From: a virus | Virus record (IMG/VR): IMGVR_UViG_3300020202_000062 | Span: 1 to 64,000 of that record | Strand: one strand, 5' to 3' | Length of the DNA: 64,000 bases | Part shown: piece after piece, positions 30,364-38,543 of the stretch | How positions within the stretch are numbered: the stretch's first letter is position 1 | How the letters are laid out: each line of letters opens with the position of its first letter | Made by a program: the position numbers and the translations under genes | The notes under the pieces: generated by a model | Told to the model about the DNA's origin: nothing | The model's database searches: none | Seen by the model: only the letters and a program-made list of their open reading frames with translations

Positions 30364-31260
30364 ATGCCTAGCATGGACGAACTCATCGAACTATATAACT
30401 CGGTGTCAGATGAGGAAGAAGTAGCAGCACCCAGCGAAGTTGACTGGGCCGCGATTCCTACAATCCTAATGGATGGGGCTGTAGATTATGCGGTCGATGA
30501 AGTAAAAGTAGAAGAAGAGCCTCTTCCAGAGTACTTCATCAATCCCATCTTCGATACCGATCACCCAGATTGTGGGTATGCACTAGTTGATGAAGAAAAC
30601 CCTATGCTTATCCATGTCCATCTAGCCGAAGGCTATGAGAGTACGGGCGTAAATGTGGCTCGTCTGCATGAGAAAGTGCAGGATGGGCAGAAGAAGTTTT
30701 CATCGTCCGCAGTCCTACGTACAAAGTTCGACCCGGCTAAGCAGGTGTCCTGTAAGTGGTTGGTGCCCAGTGTCGAGGCAGTGCAGATAGATAAGGCCGT
30801 CCTACCAGAGGACTACCCATACGATCGAGAGCCAGACTACCCGATCTGTATGAATCCTGCCATCAAGAAAAAGGTCAGCGTCAACATCCCCCCGTGCATG
30901 CACGCTGATCAGCCGCAGAACCAGTGTGATGGATACGAATCATCTAAGTGGACTAAGGTTCGAGAGACCCAAGTCGCCACTCCATCAGGTCTTTACACCT
31001 TGACAATAGAAACTCGTCTAAGCGGTGAAGCGGTACCTACAGCAAGAGTACTCCATACGAACAATGGTGCCACGATTCCAGTTCAGATCGTAGTCCTAAG
31101 GGCATCTGACTTTGATGAAGACTTCATCACGGTAGTGAATCAGTTCTTCGATGGATACATTCTAGAAAGCGAACCTATCGAAACTCATGAGGTCGAGATA
31201 GAAACTACAACTGTTGCTAAAGAAAAGGTAAAGTACCTTGAATACGTTCTCTCCTTCTGA
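30364..31260 (+). CDS. Hypothetical acidic protein
   Basis: The protein has 298 residues: MPSMDELIELYNSVSDEEEV, FINPIFDTDHPDCGYALVDE, then LYTLTIETRLSGEAVPTARV and DFDEDFITVVNQFFDGYILE. It is beta-rich with acidic termini. It directly precedes and overlaps the first of three E2-like genes, so it may partner them. The function is unknown. Confidence 0.78.
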   Translation: MPSMDELIELYNSVSDEEEVAAPSEVDWAAIPTILMDGAVDYAVDEVKVEEEPLPEYFINPIFDTDHPDCGYALVDEENPMLIHVHLAEGYESTGVNVARLHEKVQDGQKKFSSSAVLRTKFDPAKQVSCKWLVPSVEAVQIDKAVLPEDYPYDREPDYPICMNPAIKKKVSVNIPPCMHADQPQNQCDGYESSKWTKVRETQVATPSGLYTLTIETRLSGEAVPTARVLHTNNGATIPVQIVVLRASDFDEDFITVVNQFFDGYILESEPIETHEVEIETTTVAKEKVKYLEYVLSF

Positions 31261-32152
31261 CACGTCATTCAAACTCTCCATCAATCCAACGACTACAACT
31301 CTAGAGCACCCGATGGTAATGGGCGCTAGAGTTTCGGTTCCTACACAGTCGTTGGCAGAGGCTTTCTTTACGGCAACCGACCAGGATACTGATCTTCTTC
31401 CTCCTGTTACTCGTTACGTGTCGCCGGACTACCGTAGTTTCATCATCGAGCGCTCGCCCACGATGCAGAGGATCAAGGCCAAGAACGGTGTGCTCGATTC
31501 TGAGAGAGAGTACAAGGAATTCGAGATCCCAATTCCGTGGATGTACTACGCCATCGCCTTCTCTGATGATCAGCATCAGGAACTAGCGGAGTTCAGAATC
31601 TATTGCCGGACTGAGCAGATCTATCACCCCGATGAAGTTCTAGCATACCTCCCTCTCCCCAACTGTTACTCATGGGGTGAGGTGTGTCTTGGCGAGAACT
31701 ACATCGAGGAGGCTCTTCACGATGCTCGCGATGGCAATCTATCTTCAAAGATCAACGCATTGATCACGGCTTTCTGGGGGTCAGGTTTCAACCTTGACAC
31801 CATTGAGTTCGCTGAGGCAGGCAAAACTCCTGACGCTCTTGCTGAAGCAATGAAGAATCGCGACAATCCAGAACTAGAGTACCGAGACTATAACGACAGC
31901 AGCAAAATCTTAGACTACTTTGAGAATTGGTCTAAGATGTCGATGGAAGAGTTATTGTCGCTGGAATTCTACCAAGCTAAGGTATCAGTCATCTCTCCGG
32001 ATAATGGTAACTACACCACTGAAGTAGAGCATAACAGTATCAGTAGTATCATTAGGAGATGGGCCAGCTCAAGACAGATAGGCTGGACTTCTGGCGAGAC
32101 TCCGTTTCTAGACTACATGCGAAATCTGGTCGTAAGGATTCCGACACAATGA
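31238..32152 (+). CDS. E2-like protein, tandem paralogue 1
   Basis: The protein has 304 residues with a TTG start overlapping the previous gene; the in-frame ATG 31313 is an alternative. LLPPVTRYVSPDYRSFIIER, PIPWMYYAIAFSDDQ, and YLPLPNCYSWGEVCLG (137-152, candidate Cys150) follow the layout of prokaryotic E2 proteins of the PRTRC-B type. TAFWGSGFNLDTIEFAE follows. The next two genes share the same order of motifs, indicating tandem duplication. Confidence 0.62.
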   Translation: MNTFSPSDTSFKLSINPTTTTLEHPMVMGARVSVPTQSLAEAFFTATDQDTDLLPPVTRYVSPDYRSFIIERSPTMQRIKAKNGVLDSEREYKEFEIPIPWMYYAIAFSDDQHQELAEFRIYCRTEQIYHPDEVLAYLPLPNCYSWGEVCLGENYIEEALHDARDGNLSSKINALITAFWGSGFNLDTIEFAEAGKTPDALAEAMKNRDNPELEYRDYNDSSKILDYFENWSKMSMEELLSLEFYQAKVSVISPDNGNYTTEVEHNSISSIIRRWASSRQIGWTSGETPFLDYMRNLVVRIPTQ

Positions 32153-33009
32153 ACATAACGGTCCAAGACAAAGATGGAGTGTCTACCATCACCTATGGTT
32201 GGGCTGATGGTGCTACCGAAACTATCTCGGTAAATTCAAGAGCATTGATGGTAGAGTGCAGCCGTAATCTATGGCCAACAGAGGGGTTCTTACCTGCTGC
32301 GGTTCGTTGGATGAGCAAGAATCGGGACATAGTCCTGTTCGAGCGCCCGCCAATGCACGTAACAGTGGACATGGCATACGAGCGGCAAGAGTTAGCCGAG
32401 ATGGAAGGTACTCAGCGCGAAGTATTTCATCTTCCCATTCCTTGGACCTTGTATCTCGTACAGTTCAACTATGTATATGATCCAATTCAGATCAACGTGT
32501 TTACAAGACCAGGGCCTATTACGTCACTAGATGAAGAGATCTATCTTCTACCTCTACCGAACTTCTATATGAATGGTAAGTTGTGCAATCCAACTACACC
32601 TAAGGCTGAAGTTTTCTCTCCCGATATTCACACAGGTATCCAGAGAGCATTCAATATGGTATGGAACTCTGGTTACAACCAAGACCTGTACGATTTGATG
32701 AACATGGCACGAGATCTGCATCTCCCAGCCCATGGAGGGTACGGTGACTCATCCTACCTTCGTGCTTGGGAGTCCCTGAGTCTGTCTGAAGTTCTTGAGG
32801 CAGAATTTCCTTATGTGTTCACGTTTGATGATTTCGAAGAAGAAGAATACGACGAAAACGACGATCCTGTTACGGGCTACGGCAACAACGATGCTAAGTC
32901 ATTGCGTGATATGATCGAATACATTCAGAACTATAGCAAGTCGGTCAACAACCCATACAAATTCTCTACTACGCTAGTGAACATCGCTAGCCAACTATCC
33001 AATACCTAG
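32149..33009 (+). CDS. E2-like protein, tandem paralogue 2
   Basis: The protein has 286 residues from ATG 32149 (ATGA overlap; AAGGA upstream). FLPAAVRWMSKNRDIVLFER, LPIPWTLYLVQFNYVYDPIQ, and LLPLPNFYMNGKLC (133-146, candidate Cys146), then FNMVWNSGYNQDLYD, align with the neighbours. The acidic C-terminal part (DFEEEEYDENDDP) is distinct. It probably diverged after duplication. Confidence 0.64.
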   Translation: MNITVQDKDGVSTITYGWADGATETISVNSRALMVECSRNLWPTEGFLPAAVRWMSKNRDIVLFERPPMHVTVDMAYERQELAEMEGTQREVFHLPIPWTLYLVQFNYVYDPIQINVFTRPGPITSLDEEIYLLPLPNFYMNGKLCNPTTPKAEVFSPDIHTGIQRAFNMVWNSGYNQDLYDLMNMARDLHLPAHGGYGDSSYLRAWESLSLSEVLEAEFPYVFTFDDFEEEEYDENDDPVTGYGNNDAKSLRDMIEYIQNYSKSVNNPYKFSTTLVNIASQLSNT

Positions 33010-33017
33010 GAGTACAA

Positions 33018-33908
33018 GTGCAGCGTCAAGTAACGGTCTCTCGACCGGCAGGCTCTCGTGGTCTAAAGGTTGAGAACAGACTCCTCAACGGGACCTACCC
33101 TTCAGACGCTGATATGAGAGACGTAGTTGATGTTCCTGAAGTCCAGTTTCTGGAGTCACTTCAGGTAACACATGACGCGAATCTCCTACCCCCTGGTGTA
33201 TTGTGGATGTCGGCTGATGGTAAGTCCTTACTTATCCATGAGCCCCCAGCACGCAAGAGAATCAGCATGAGATGGGGAGCACTGGGTGAGTTCACGATTC
33301 CACTATCGAACTACGACCTACCCATGCCAGACCTAGTCTATGGTATCTCGCCAGCATCAAATGGCCTGCCTCATGTGAGTCATATATGGGCTGCTGAGTC
33401 TCGACCAGAAAGTTGGGAGTCCAGACTATATTGGATACCACTCCCTAATATGTGGCATACTGGTGCTATCTGTACGCATACTTTGCTTGCGGCAGAATCA
33501 GATGCGCCGTATCACTGGATGGTTAACTTAGCAATCAATGAGTTTTGGTCCTCTATCTTCAACCTCGACGTAGAGGTCTACCGAGAGAACCCACTCTATT
33601 GCTACATGCGTGACATCGTCAATGAGCCAATAGACTATCATGGTTGCGACTGCGATTACGAAGACTGTGAGGATCAGGGTGAACCCATCTACGGTGAATG
33701 GTTCGACAATCCCTACAGATTCTGGGAGTCATTGGAACTCAATGAGGTCTGGCGAAGGTTCGATGGCTACTGGCAGAGAAGTCATCGCCTGTATCAGGCA
33801 AAAGAGTTGATCAAGAACAACAGCGGCGAGTATGCTTTCGGTGGATCCGAGGCAGAGCGCCTGATGGCTGTGATGATTGCCAAAAGTTACGAAAATACTA
33901 TGGTCTAG
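33018..33908 (+). CDS. E2-like protein, tandem paralogue 3
   Basis: The protein has 296 residues and a GTG start with GGAG upstream. NLLPPGVLWMSADGKSLLIH, MPDLVYGISPASNG, and YWIPLPNMWHTGAICTH (138-154, candidate Cys152), then INEFWSSIFNLDVEVY, repeat the pattern of the two preceding genes. A Cys-containing acidic insert (CDCDYEDCEDQGE) is unique to this copy. It is the last gene before a strong promoter. Confidence 0.64.
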   Translation: MQRQVTVSRPAGSRGLKVENRLLNGTYPSDADMRDVVDVPEVQFLESLQVTHDANLLPPGVLWMSADGKSLLIHEPPARKRISMRWGALGEFTIPLSNYDLPMPDLVYGISPASNGLPHVSHIWAAESRPESWESRLYWIPLPNMWHTGAICTHTLLAAESDAPYHWMVNLAINEFWSSIFNLDVEVYRENPLYCYMRDIVNEPIDYHGCDCDYEDCEDQGEPIYGEWFDNPYRFWESLELNEVWRRFDGYWQRSHRLYQAKELIKNNSGEYAFGGSEAERLMAVMIAKSYENTMV

Positions 33909-33910
33909 TA

Positions 33911-33939
33911 TTGACGTTTTTGCGCGATTCCTCTATACT
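33911..33939 (+). promoter_or_regulatory. Sigma70-type promoter
   Basis: TTGACG (33911-33916), a 17-base spacer and TATACT (33934-33939) closely match the housekeeping consensus. It drives the MerR-like regulator, SSB and uracil-DNA glycosylase genes; transcription should start near 33946. Confidence 0.85.
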
Positions 33940-33973
33940 AAAGATGTAAAGATTAGTATAAAGGATGATATAG

Positions 33974-34276
33974 ATGGCGCAACAATCAAGCAGCAAAGAG
34001 CCTCTCTTCACTAGAGGGGATGTCGCCAAGATTCTAAATGTCACGCCTCTTACGATAGCGAACCGAGAGAAGACGAAGAAGTATCCTGAACCTAGGAGAG
34101 ATCTGAATAACTATCGGGTCTATTCGTTGAACGACGTTCTGAATCTACAACTGTTAACATACAATGCTCTAGATCCCAAGACGGTAATCGCTGTCATGTT
34201 CGACAAAGGTTACAAGGATCTTAAGGAATCTATGAAGATTATCGACGGAGCATTAGATAAAAGAGTGGGGGCATAG
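33974..34276 (+). CDS. MerR-like HTH protein
   Basis: The protein has 100 residues. LFTRGDVAKILNVTPLTIAN, REKTKKYPEPRRDLNNYRVY and SLNDVLNLQLLT give the winged-helix MerR pattern, including the pre-wing YRVYS segment. No effector domain follows. It has its own consensus promoter and may autoregulate. It resembles phage excisionase or MerR adapters. Confidence 0.8.
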   Translation: MAQQSSSKEPLFTRGDVAKILNVTPLTIANREKTKKYPEPRRDLNNYRVYSLNDVLNLQLLTYNALDPKTVIAVMFDKGYKDLKESMKIIDGALDKRVGA

Positions 34277-34473
34277 TGGAACAGGTTAGTGATGAGCCAG
34301 AGGCTCAAACCTATCCAGAAGAAATAGAAACAGCCATCGTTGGCTTGGTAATAACCCTATGCAACCAAAAGTCCTTGTCCATTGGTATGGATGCGGCGAA
34401 ACGAGAAGTGATCAATCTTCTCGAACGGATAGTTACGGGTTTAGCAACAAGTAACGAGACTGATAAAGGATGA
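34276..34473 (+). CDS. Hypothetical small protein
   Basis: The protein has 65 residues and starts at GTG in TAGTG: MEQVSDEPEAQTYPEEIETA, then IVGLVITLCNQKSLSIGMDA and REVINLLERIVTGLAT. It is helical and acidic. The function is unknown. Confidence 0.7.
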   Translation: MEQVSDEPEAQTYPEEIETAIVGLVITLCNQKSLSIGMDAAKREVINLLERIVTGLATSNETDKG

Positions 34474-34480
34474 ATATAGA

Positions 34481-34897
34481 ATGTTAGATCCAAAAAACAA
34501 CTGGACCGGTGTTGGTGGCGTCGTAGCAGACCCAGAGGTAATCAACGGCTCGATTCTCAAGATTCGAGTAGCAGTCGATTACGCTGGATCAGAGCGTGAC
34601 TCCAAGAACACCTCCGGTTACTTTGACGTTGTGTACTACCTGAACAACGAAGACAATGCACGCAATGCCAAGTGGGTTAAGTCCCAGGTTGAGGCAGGCA
34701 ACATCAAGAAGGGTTCACAGTTAGCCATTCTTGGTCGTCTAGTTCAGGAACGTTGGGAGAAGGACGGTAGCAAGGGTCAGCGTGTGGTAATCACCGCAGA
34801 AGCCCTAACCTATGCATCAAGTTCTAAGCCTGCTGGTGAGTCATCAACAGCATCAGCCGGAACTTCTAGTGTAGCAAGCCTGCCTGACGACTTCTAA
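34481..34897 (+). CDS. ssb: Single-stranded DNA-binding protein
   Basis: The protein has 138 residues. The OB-fold strands NWTGVGGVVADPEV, LKIRVAVDYAG, SGYFDVVYYL and GSQLAILGRLVQERWEK are followed by a Ser/Ala-rich linker and the acidic tail SLPDDF, which recruits partner proteins. It would coat replication intermediates. It is adjacent to uracil-DNA glycosylase. Confidence 0.9.
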   Translation: MLDPKNNWTGVGGVVADPEVINGSILKIRVAVDYAGSERDSKNTSGYFDVVYYLNNEDNARNAKWVKSQVEAGNIKKGSQLAILGRLVQERWEKDGSKGQRVVITAEALTYASSSKPAGESSTASAGTSSVASLPDDF

Positions 34898-34898
34898 A

Positions 34899-35651
34899 AT
34901 GGCGTCAGAAGAGTTCGATGAACAAGAGGTTATCAATCTGATAGCCCAGGCTCTGGCTGATGGAGGTGCAAGTGCTCTACAGCCAGAGCGAACTCTTCCA
35001 CTAGCCTTCAATGACAGCAGGTTATTGGAAGTTCTGGCAACAAGGCTTCCTAAGTATGTACCTGTTCCAGACGTGCAAGTCATACTAGATGAACTACGAG
35101 ATGAACTGTACTCGGATGTAAATCTAGGCACATTGAAACAACTCCATATCATAGCGAAGAACTGTAGAAGATGTCCCGCTATGATCCCAGAGCCGCAAAT
35201 GCCACAATGGAACCTAGTGGATCCAGATGTGGTTTTTGTTTTAGATCAGCCAACTAATCACAAAGAGTCTATAGATCTCTTCGTATCAACACTGAAAAAG
35301 GTTGGCTTCTCCTCCTCGCGAATTATGTTGACCTATGTCAACCGCTGCTCGATGCAATCACGACAGCGTCCAGGCGCTGAGGAAATCAAGAAGTGTACTC
35401 CGTATCTGTTTGCTGAGTTGCAAATAGTCCGTCCGAAGTTGATCATGCCCCTAGGTCTTGTGCCTACAGCGGCGATCCTAGGAACAGATGTCAAGTTAGC
35501 AGATGAGCGAGGACATCTCTGTTGGCTAGGCCCTTGGGCGATTCTTCCTACCGTCAGTCCGTCTTACGTACTGAAGGGTGGAGGACACATCAAGGAGAAT
35601 TTTGAACAGGACATGCAACAAGCCTTTAACTACCTTTACGGAGAGAAATAG
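34899..35651 (+). CDS. Uracil-DNA glycosylase, family 4/5-like
   Basis: The protein has 250 residues. An N-terminal helical extension (1-85) precedes NCRRCPAMIPEPQ with paired cysteines of the Fe-S type, PDVVFVLDQPTNHKES, YVNRCSMQSRQRPGAEEIKK, PKLIMPLGLVPTAAILG and LPTVSPSYVL. It would excise uracil from DNA. An alternative is a related glycosylase with another substrate. The Cys set supports family 4. Confidence 0.85.
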   Translation: MASEEFDEQEVINLIAQALADGGASALQPERTLPLAFNDSRLLEVLATRLPKYVPVPDVQVILDELRDELYSDVNLGTLKQLHIIAKNCRRCPAMIPEPQMPQWNLVDPDVVFVLDQPTNHKESIDLFVSTLKKVGFSSSRIMLTYVNRCSMQSRQRPGAEEIKKCTPYLFAELQIVRPKLIMPLGLVPTAAILGTDVKLADERGHLCWLGPWAILPTVSPSYVLKGGGHIKENFEQDMQQAFNYLYGEK

Positions 35652-36001
35652 TGTCAGAAGAAGAATTTAATGCGTTAGTTCAGAAAGACGTACGTCATGG
35701 ATGTACAGAAGATGAACTTAACGTACTCAAGGCGAACTTACGTGAGTGGCTCTCAGAACTAAACGCACTTAAGCGAGACGTTGAAGTCCAGTTAGGCGCA
35801 CAGAAGTCTAGAGTCTCGGCCACCCATGCAGAGATGCTCGAAAATGGATCATCTAAGGCTGATTGGCTGAAGTATAAGTCCAAAGAAGACTCATGGCGAA
35901 CAAGCGCAGTTCGATTTATGGTGTCAGTAGAGCAACGGATGCTACACGTCAAGAATCTACGAGCCGCAGCAAACGGTAACACGAAGGTAATGACTGCTTA
36001 A
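35651..36001 (+). CDS. Hypothetical coiled-coil protein
   Basis: The protein has 116 residues and a GTG start in TAGTG: SEEEFNALVQKDVRHGCTED, NLREWLSELNALKRDVEVQL and MVSVEQRMLHVKNLRAA. It is a highly charged helical protein. The function is unknown. Confidence 0.76.
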   Translation: MSEEEFNALVQKDVRHGCTEDELNVLKANLREWLSELNALKRDVEVQLGAQKSRVSATHAEMLENGSSKADWLKYKSKEDSWRTSAVRFMVSVEQRMLHVKNLRAAANGNTKVMTA

Positions 36002-36354
36002 TGTATAGACTGTCTGACATTTCAAAGAGTGGCAATACAGTGCCGTCTAATATGTCGGACACAATGTACAATGAGTTGAAACGAAACTCTATGGGCTGGC
36101 GCTACTACTCAGGCAAGCCCATAGAACCCATAGCGGAAGCATTCATAAACATGCACGCTGCGCTAAACTCTTCTCTGGGTTATGTCTATGGCCCACGTCC
36201 TGCTTTTATAATAAGATCTGATAGAATTGAAGGCTTGATCTATGCCAACGGAGCAGTTGTGTTAGGTCGCCACAACAATTATTTAGAGTTCTGGATCGCA
36301 GAAGATACCGCAAAGCTGTTCAGGTATCCAGACCCAGAATCTTTTACTAATTAA
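36001..36354 (+). CDS. Hypothetical protein
   Basis: The protein has 117 residues: MYRLSDISKSGNTVPSNMSD, YVYGPRPAFIIRSDRIEGLI and YANGAVVLGRHNNYLEFWIA. It is beta-rich and soluble. The ATG overlaps the preceding TAA. It lies just before tRNA cluster II. Confidence 0.75.
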   Translation: MYRLSDISKSGNTVPSNMSDTMYNELKRNSMGWRYYSGKPIEPIAEAFINMHAALNSSLGYVYGPRPAFIIRSDRIEGLIYANGAVVLGRHNNYLEFWIAEDTAKLFRYPDPESFTN

Positions 36355-36360
36355 CTTCAT

Positions 36361-36433
36361 CCGGGTGTAGCTCAGCGGATAGAGCAACCGCCTTCTAAGC
36401 GGTAGGTCGGGGGTTCGAATCCCTCCACCTGGG
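36361..36433 (+). tRNA. tRNA-Arg(TCT)
   Basis: Acceptor CCGGGTG/CACCTGG, D-arm GCTCAGCGGATAGAGC, anticodon stem ACCGC/GCGGT with loop CTTCTAA (TCT), T-loop TTCGAAT, discriminator G. No CCA. Confidence 0.93.
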
Positions 36434-36455
36434 CGCGAAACTAGAGGAGACGCGA

Positions 36456-36794
36456 ATGGTATATGATTACGACGAACAGTATGAGCACGGTAGAATCTCA
36501 GGGCCAGTGGTCGTGGATTTCTACGCTACATGGTGCCCGCCATGTAAAGCAATGTCGCCCATCTTGGAAGAGTTATCTAACGAGATGAACGAAGTCACAT
36601 TCCTCAAAGTGGATGTTGACACACACGAAGACCTAGTCAGACAGTATGAGATTCGATCTATGCCCACGTTCGTGGTACTGTACGATCAGGTTGAGATAGA
36701 CAGGATGATCGGTGCAACGTCAAAGGACAAGTTCCAAGAGTGGATAAGGGACTGCATCGACATAGAAGAAATCACACCCAGCCCAGACTTTTAA
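36456..36794 (+). CDS. Thioredoxin
   Basis: The protein has 112 residues. VVVDFYATWCPPCKAMSPIL carries the redox CPPC site (normal thioredoxin has CGPC). KVDVDTHEDLVRQYEIRSMP with the cis-Pro, and FVVLYDQVEIDRMIG complete the fold. It would reduce disulfides for phage or host enzymes. AGAGGAG precedes ATG 36456. Confidence 0.92.
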   Translation: MVYDYDEQYEHGRISGPVVVDFYATWCPPCKAMSPILEELSNEMNEVTFLKVDVDTHEDLVRQYEIRSMPTFVVLYDQVEIDRMIGATSKDKFQEWIRDCIDIEEITPSPDF

Positions 36795-36806
36795 AGGATA
36801 AACTTA

Positions 36807-37028
36807 ATGGCTGACAAACTAACCAAGGCCCAGAAGAGCGTCGATGGCGCTCTTTCTTCATTCCGCAAGGCTCACGCTGCACTAGAGAAGGCAGAGGCTT
36901 CACTCGATACTGAGGCCGAGAAGATCGCTGCCCAGATCGCAGACCTTCAGGCCAAGGCAGAGGCTGCTCAGGCACAGAAGGAGCGCACTGCTGCCGTCAA
37001 GGAAAAGATTGCGGAGTTCGTAGTCTAG
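36807..37028 (+). CDS. Small coiled-coil protein
   Basis: The protein has 73 residues, nearly all Ala/Lys/Glu/Gln heptads (SSFRKAHAALEKAEASLDTE, then AEKIAAQIADLQAKAEAAQA). It is likely a long helix that oligomerises. The function is unknown. AAAGGATAAAC lies upstream. Confidence 0.78.
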   Translation: MADKLTKAQKSVDGALSSFRKAHAALEKAEASLDTEAEKIAAQIADLQAKAEAAQAQKERTAAVKEKIAEFVV

Positions 37029-37453
37029 TGCCACAACCATCTATCGATATCGGTGGATGGGAACACGTCGGAAACTGTTACGTAGACGCGGGTCTCATTT
37101 GGATAGGAGACCCGTGCTACGTAATGGGCGACGATGCATCCAGCCGCGTAACTGACTGGTCAGAGTTTTGTGACAAATTGTTTGCTTGTGAAGTGGACAA
37201 CGTCGCAAAACCTCTAGGCGAAGGCACTGGCATTACAGTCGGTTCTGGGTATGGTGATGGCGAATATGCTGTCTATGTCCAGCGCAGCGACGGACGTATC
37301 GCACGTGCAATGATTGAGTTCATTGGTATGGACGACTACTACCTAGAGGACGACGAAGATCCTGAATGGGATCATGCTAAATGCGGAGAGTGTGGTGACT
37401 ACCTGGATGAGGTAGGATACTGCCCTAACTGCGAGCCAGAAGAACAATTCTAG
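37028..37453 (+). CDS. Conserved phage-type protein with zinc-ribbon tail
   Basis: The protein has 141 residues with a GTG start in TAGTG. CYVDAGLIWIGDPCYVMGDD and TVGSGYGDGEYAVYVQRSDG are typical of a phage protein family seen elsewhere. The C terminus adds KCGECGDYLDEVGYCPNCEP, a four-Cys ribbon. The function is unknown. Confidence 0.82.
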   Translation: MPQPSIDIGGWEHVGNCYVDAGLIWIGDPCYVMGDDASSRVTDWSEFCDKLFACEVDNVAKPLGEGTGITVGSGYGDGEYAVYVQRSDGRIARAMIEFIGMDDYYLEDDEDPEWDHAKCGECGDYLDEVGYCPNCEPEEQF

Positions 37454-37458
37454 TTCTC

Positions 37459-37529
37459 GTCTCCGTAGTATAGAGGTAGAACAGATCTCTCCTAAAGATC
37501 AGGCCTGGGTTCGACTCCCAGCGGAGATG
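37459..37529 (+). tRNA. tRNA-Arg(CCT)
   Basis: Acceptor GTCTCCG/CGGAGAT, anticodon stem GATCT/AGATC with loop CTCCTAA (CCT), T-arm CTGGG-TTCGACT-CCCAG, discriminator G. The D-arm is short (GTATAGAGGTAGAAC). Confidence 0.88.
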
Positions 37530-37531
37530 CT

Positions 37532-37741
37532 ATGATAAAATGTGACTGGAACGGCCACCACGACAAGGGATATGATCCCGACACCCTTTGTCATGGTCAA
37601 TCTATATTTGAATTGATCGATCCACCCATGACATATCAAATCTGTATAGATCACGCAGAAGCCGCCGAAAGGTATGTGGAACGTTCTGGTGGTAGATCCC
37701 GCATCGATAGCAAGCCTCAGTGTAGACGTGCAAAAGCCTAG
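37532..37741 (+). CDS. Small Cys/His protein
   Basis: The protein has 69 residues: MIKCDWNGHHDKGYDPDTLC, then HGQSIFELIDPPMTYQICID, HAEAAERYVERSGGRS. C4, H9/H10, C20/H21 and C38/H41 resemble zinc ligands. The start is 3 bases after tRNA-Arg. The function is unknown. Confidence 0.7.
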   Translation: MIKCDWNGHHDKGYDPDTLCHGQSIFELIDPPMTYQICIDHAEAAERYVERSGGRSRIDSKPQCRRAKA

Positions 37742-37871
37742 AAGTCTTTCAGATCTAATGAATGAGAGAGAAGAACTAGAGTGCTGCCTGCATTGTCAGG
37801 AAAACATCCTTGAGTTCTTCCGCCGAAACCCTACTTTCCTTGAGTATTTGATTACCGAGTGTGAGACATGA
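37728..37871 (+). CDS. Small Cys-containing protein
   Basis: The frame ends at TGA 37871; the start is uncertain. GTG 37728 (47 residues) limits overlap, while ATG 37674 and ATG 37758 are in the same frame. NEREELECCLHCQENILEFF has a CCxxC motif. It is coupled to the next gene by ATGA. Confidence 0.55.
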   Translation: MQKPRSLSDLMNEREELECCLHCQENILEFFRRNPTFLEYLITECET

Positions 37872-38017
37872 AAACCGTAGGCTACGATTGTACTTATTGT
37901 GGACTATTCATCCCTTCACTGGACGTACATTGTCCTCATGATGAAGAGTGTCCGAACCACGACTGGTGTCAATGTGACAACTATGCCCATTCTGAATGTT
38001 GCCCCGAGTGCATATGA
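37868..38017 (+). CDS. Cys-rich mini zinc protein
   Basis: The protein has 49 residues with ten cysteines: CTYCGLFI, HCPHDEECPNHDWCQCDNYA and CCPECI. It probably binds two or more zinc ions. ATGA overlaps lie on both sides. The function is unknown. Confidence 0.68.
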   Translation: MKTVGYDCTYCGLFIPSLDVHCPHDEECPNHDWCQCDNYAHSECCPECI

Positions 38018-38157
38018 GGATACTAGAAGGCATTAGATACTGCTCTATCTATGGCGGCATCGTGGAATGGGAAGAGGGCGAAGAAGCAGGCTGTCACTGG
38101 TGTGGCCCTGATACTTTCTTTGATCAGAATCATTCTGAAGTAGCAGTCCTAGAGTAA
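38014..38157 (+). CDS. Small hypothetical protein
   Basis: The protein has 47 residues: MRILEGIRYCSIYGGIVEWE, then EGEEAGCHWCGPDTFFDQNH. CHWC plus C10 may bind zinc. It starts by an ATGA overlap and ends 6 bases before a tRNA. The function is unknown. Confidence 0.6.
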   Translation: MRILEGIRYCSIYGGIVEWEEGEEAGCHWCGPDTFFDQNHSEVAVLE

Positions 38158-38163
38158 CACCCC

Positions 38164-38235
38164 GCCTCCTTAGTATAATGGCTATTACAGTTGCCTTGTA
38201 AGCTCCAGATCTCAGTTCGATTCTGGGAGGAGGCT
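38164..38235 (+). tRNA. tRNA-Thr(TGT), weak anticodon stem
   Basis: Acceptor GCCTCCT/AGGAGGC, D-arm GTATAATGGCTATTAC like that of tRNA-Thr(GGT) at 46626, loop CTTGTAA (TGT). The anticodon stem GTTGC/GCTCC has two mismatches in five pairs. T-arm CTCAG-TTCGATT-CTGGG. Confidence 0.75.
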
Positions 38236-38258
38236 CTCCCTAGTAAGAGAAAGATAGT

Positions 38259-38543
38259 ATGCAAATACTTGTTGTTGAAGACAAGCACGACACTTCTTAT
38301 TATGCGGCTGATACTGAAGAACACCTTTATGCTGCGGCCCTTAAGATAGTTAAAGAACGTTATAGCGATGGATGGTATTACTCTATGGGGGACGAAGTAG
38401 CATGGCTGCATAAAGCTCTTGATGGAAATAATCCACAAGAGTGTGGCATGGCTGCTTGGAGACTCCTCAAGGCTCGCAGGGATTATGAATATGAGAGATG
38501 TTATCTAGATGACGTATTCGTGGTGGAACCCGCAAATGTCTAG
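38259..38543 (+). CDS. Hypothetical protein
   Basis: The protein has 94 residues: MQILVVEDKHDTSYYAADTE, HLYAAALKIVKERYSDGWYY and GMAAWRLLKARRDYEYERCY. It is soluble alpha/beta. No family was recognised. AGTAAGAGAAAG lies upstream of ATG 38259. Confidence 0.74.
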   Translation: MQILVVEDKHDTSYYAADTEEHLYAAALKIVKERYSDGWYYSMGDEVAWLHKALDGNNPQECGMAAWRLLKARRDYEYERCYLDDVFVVEPANV

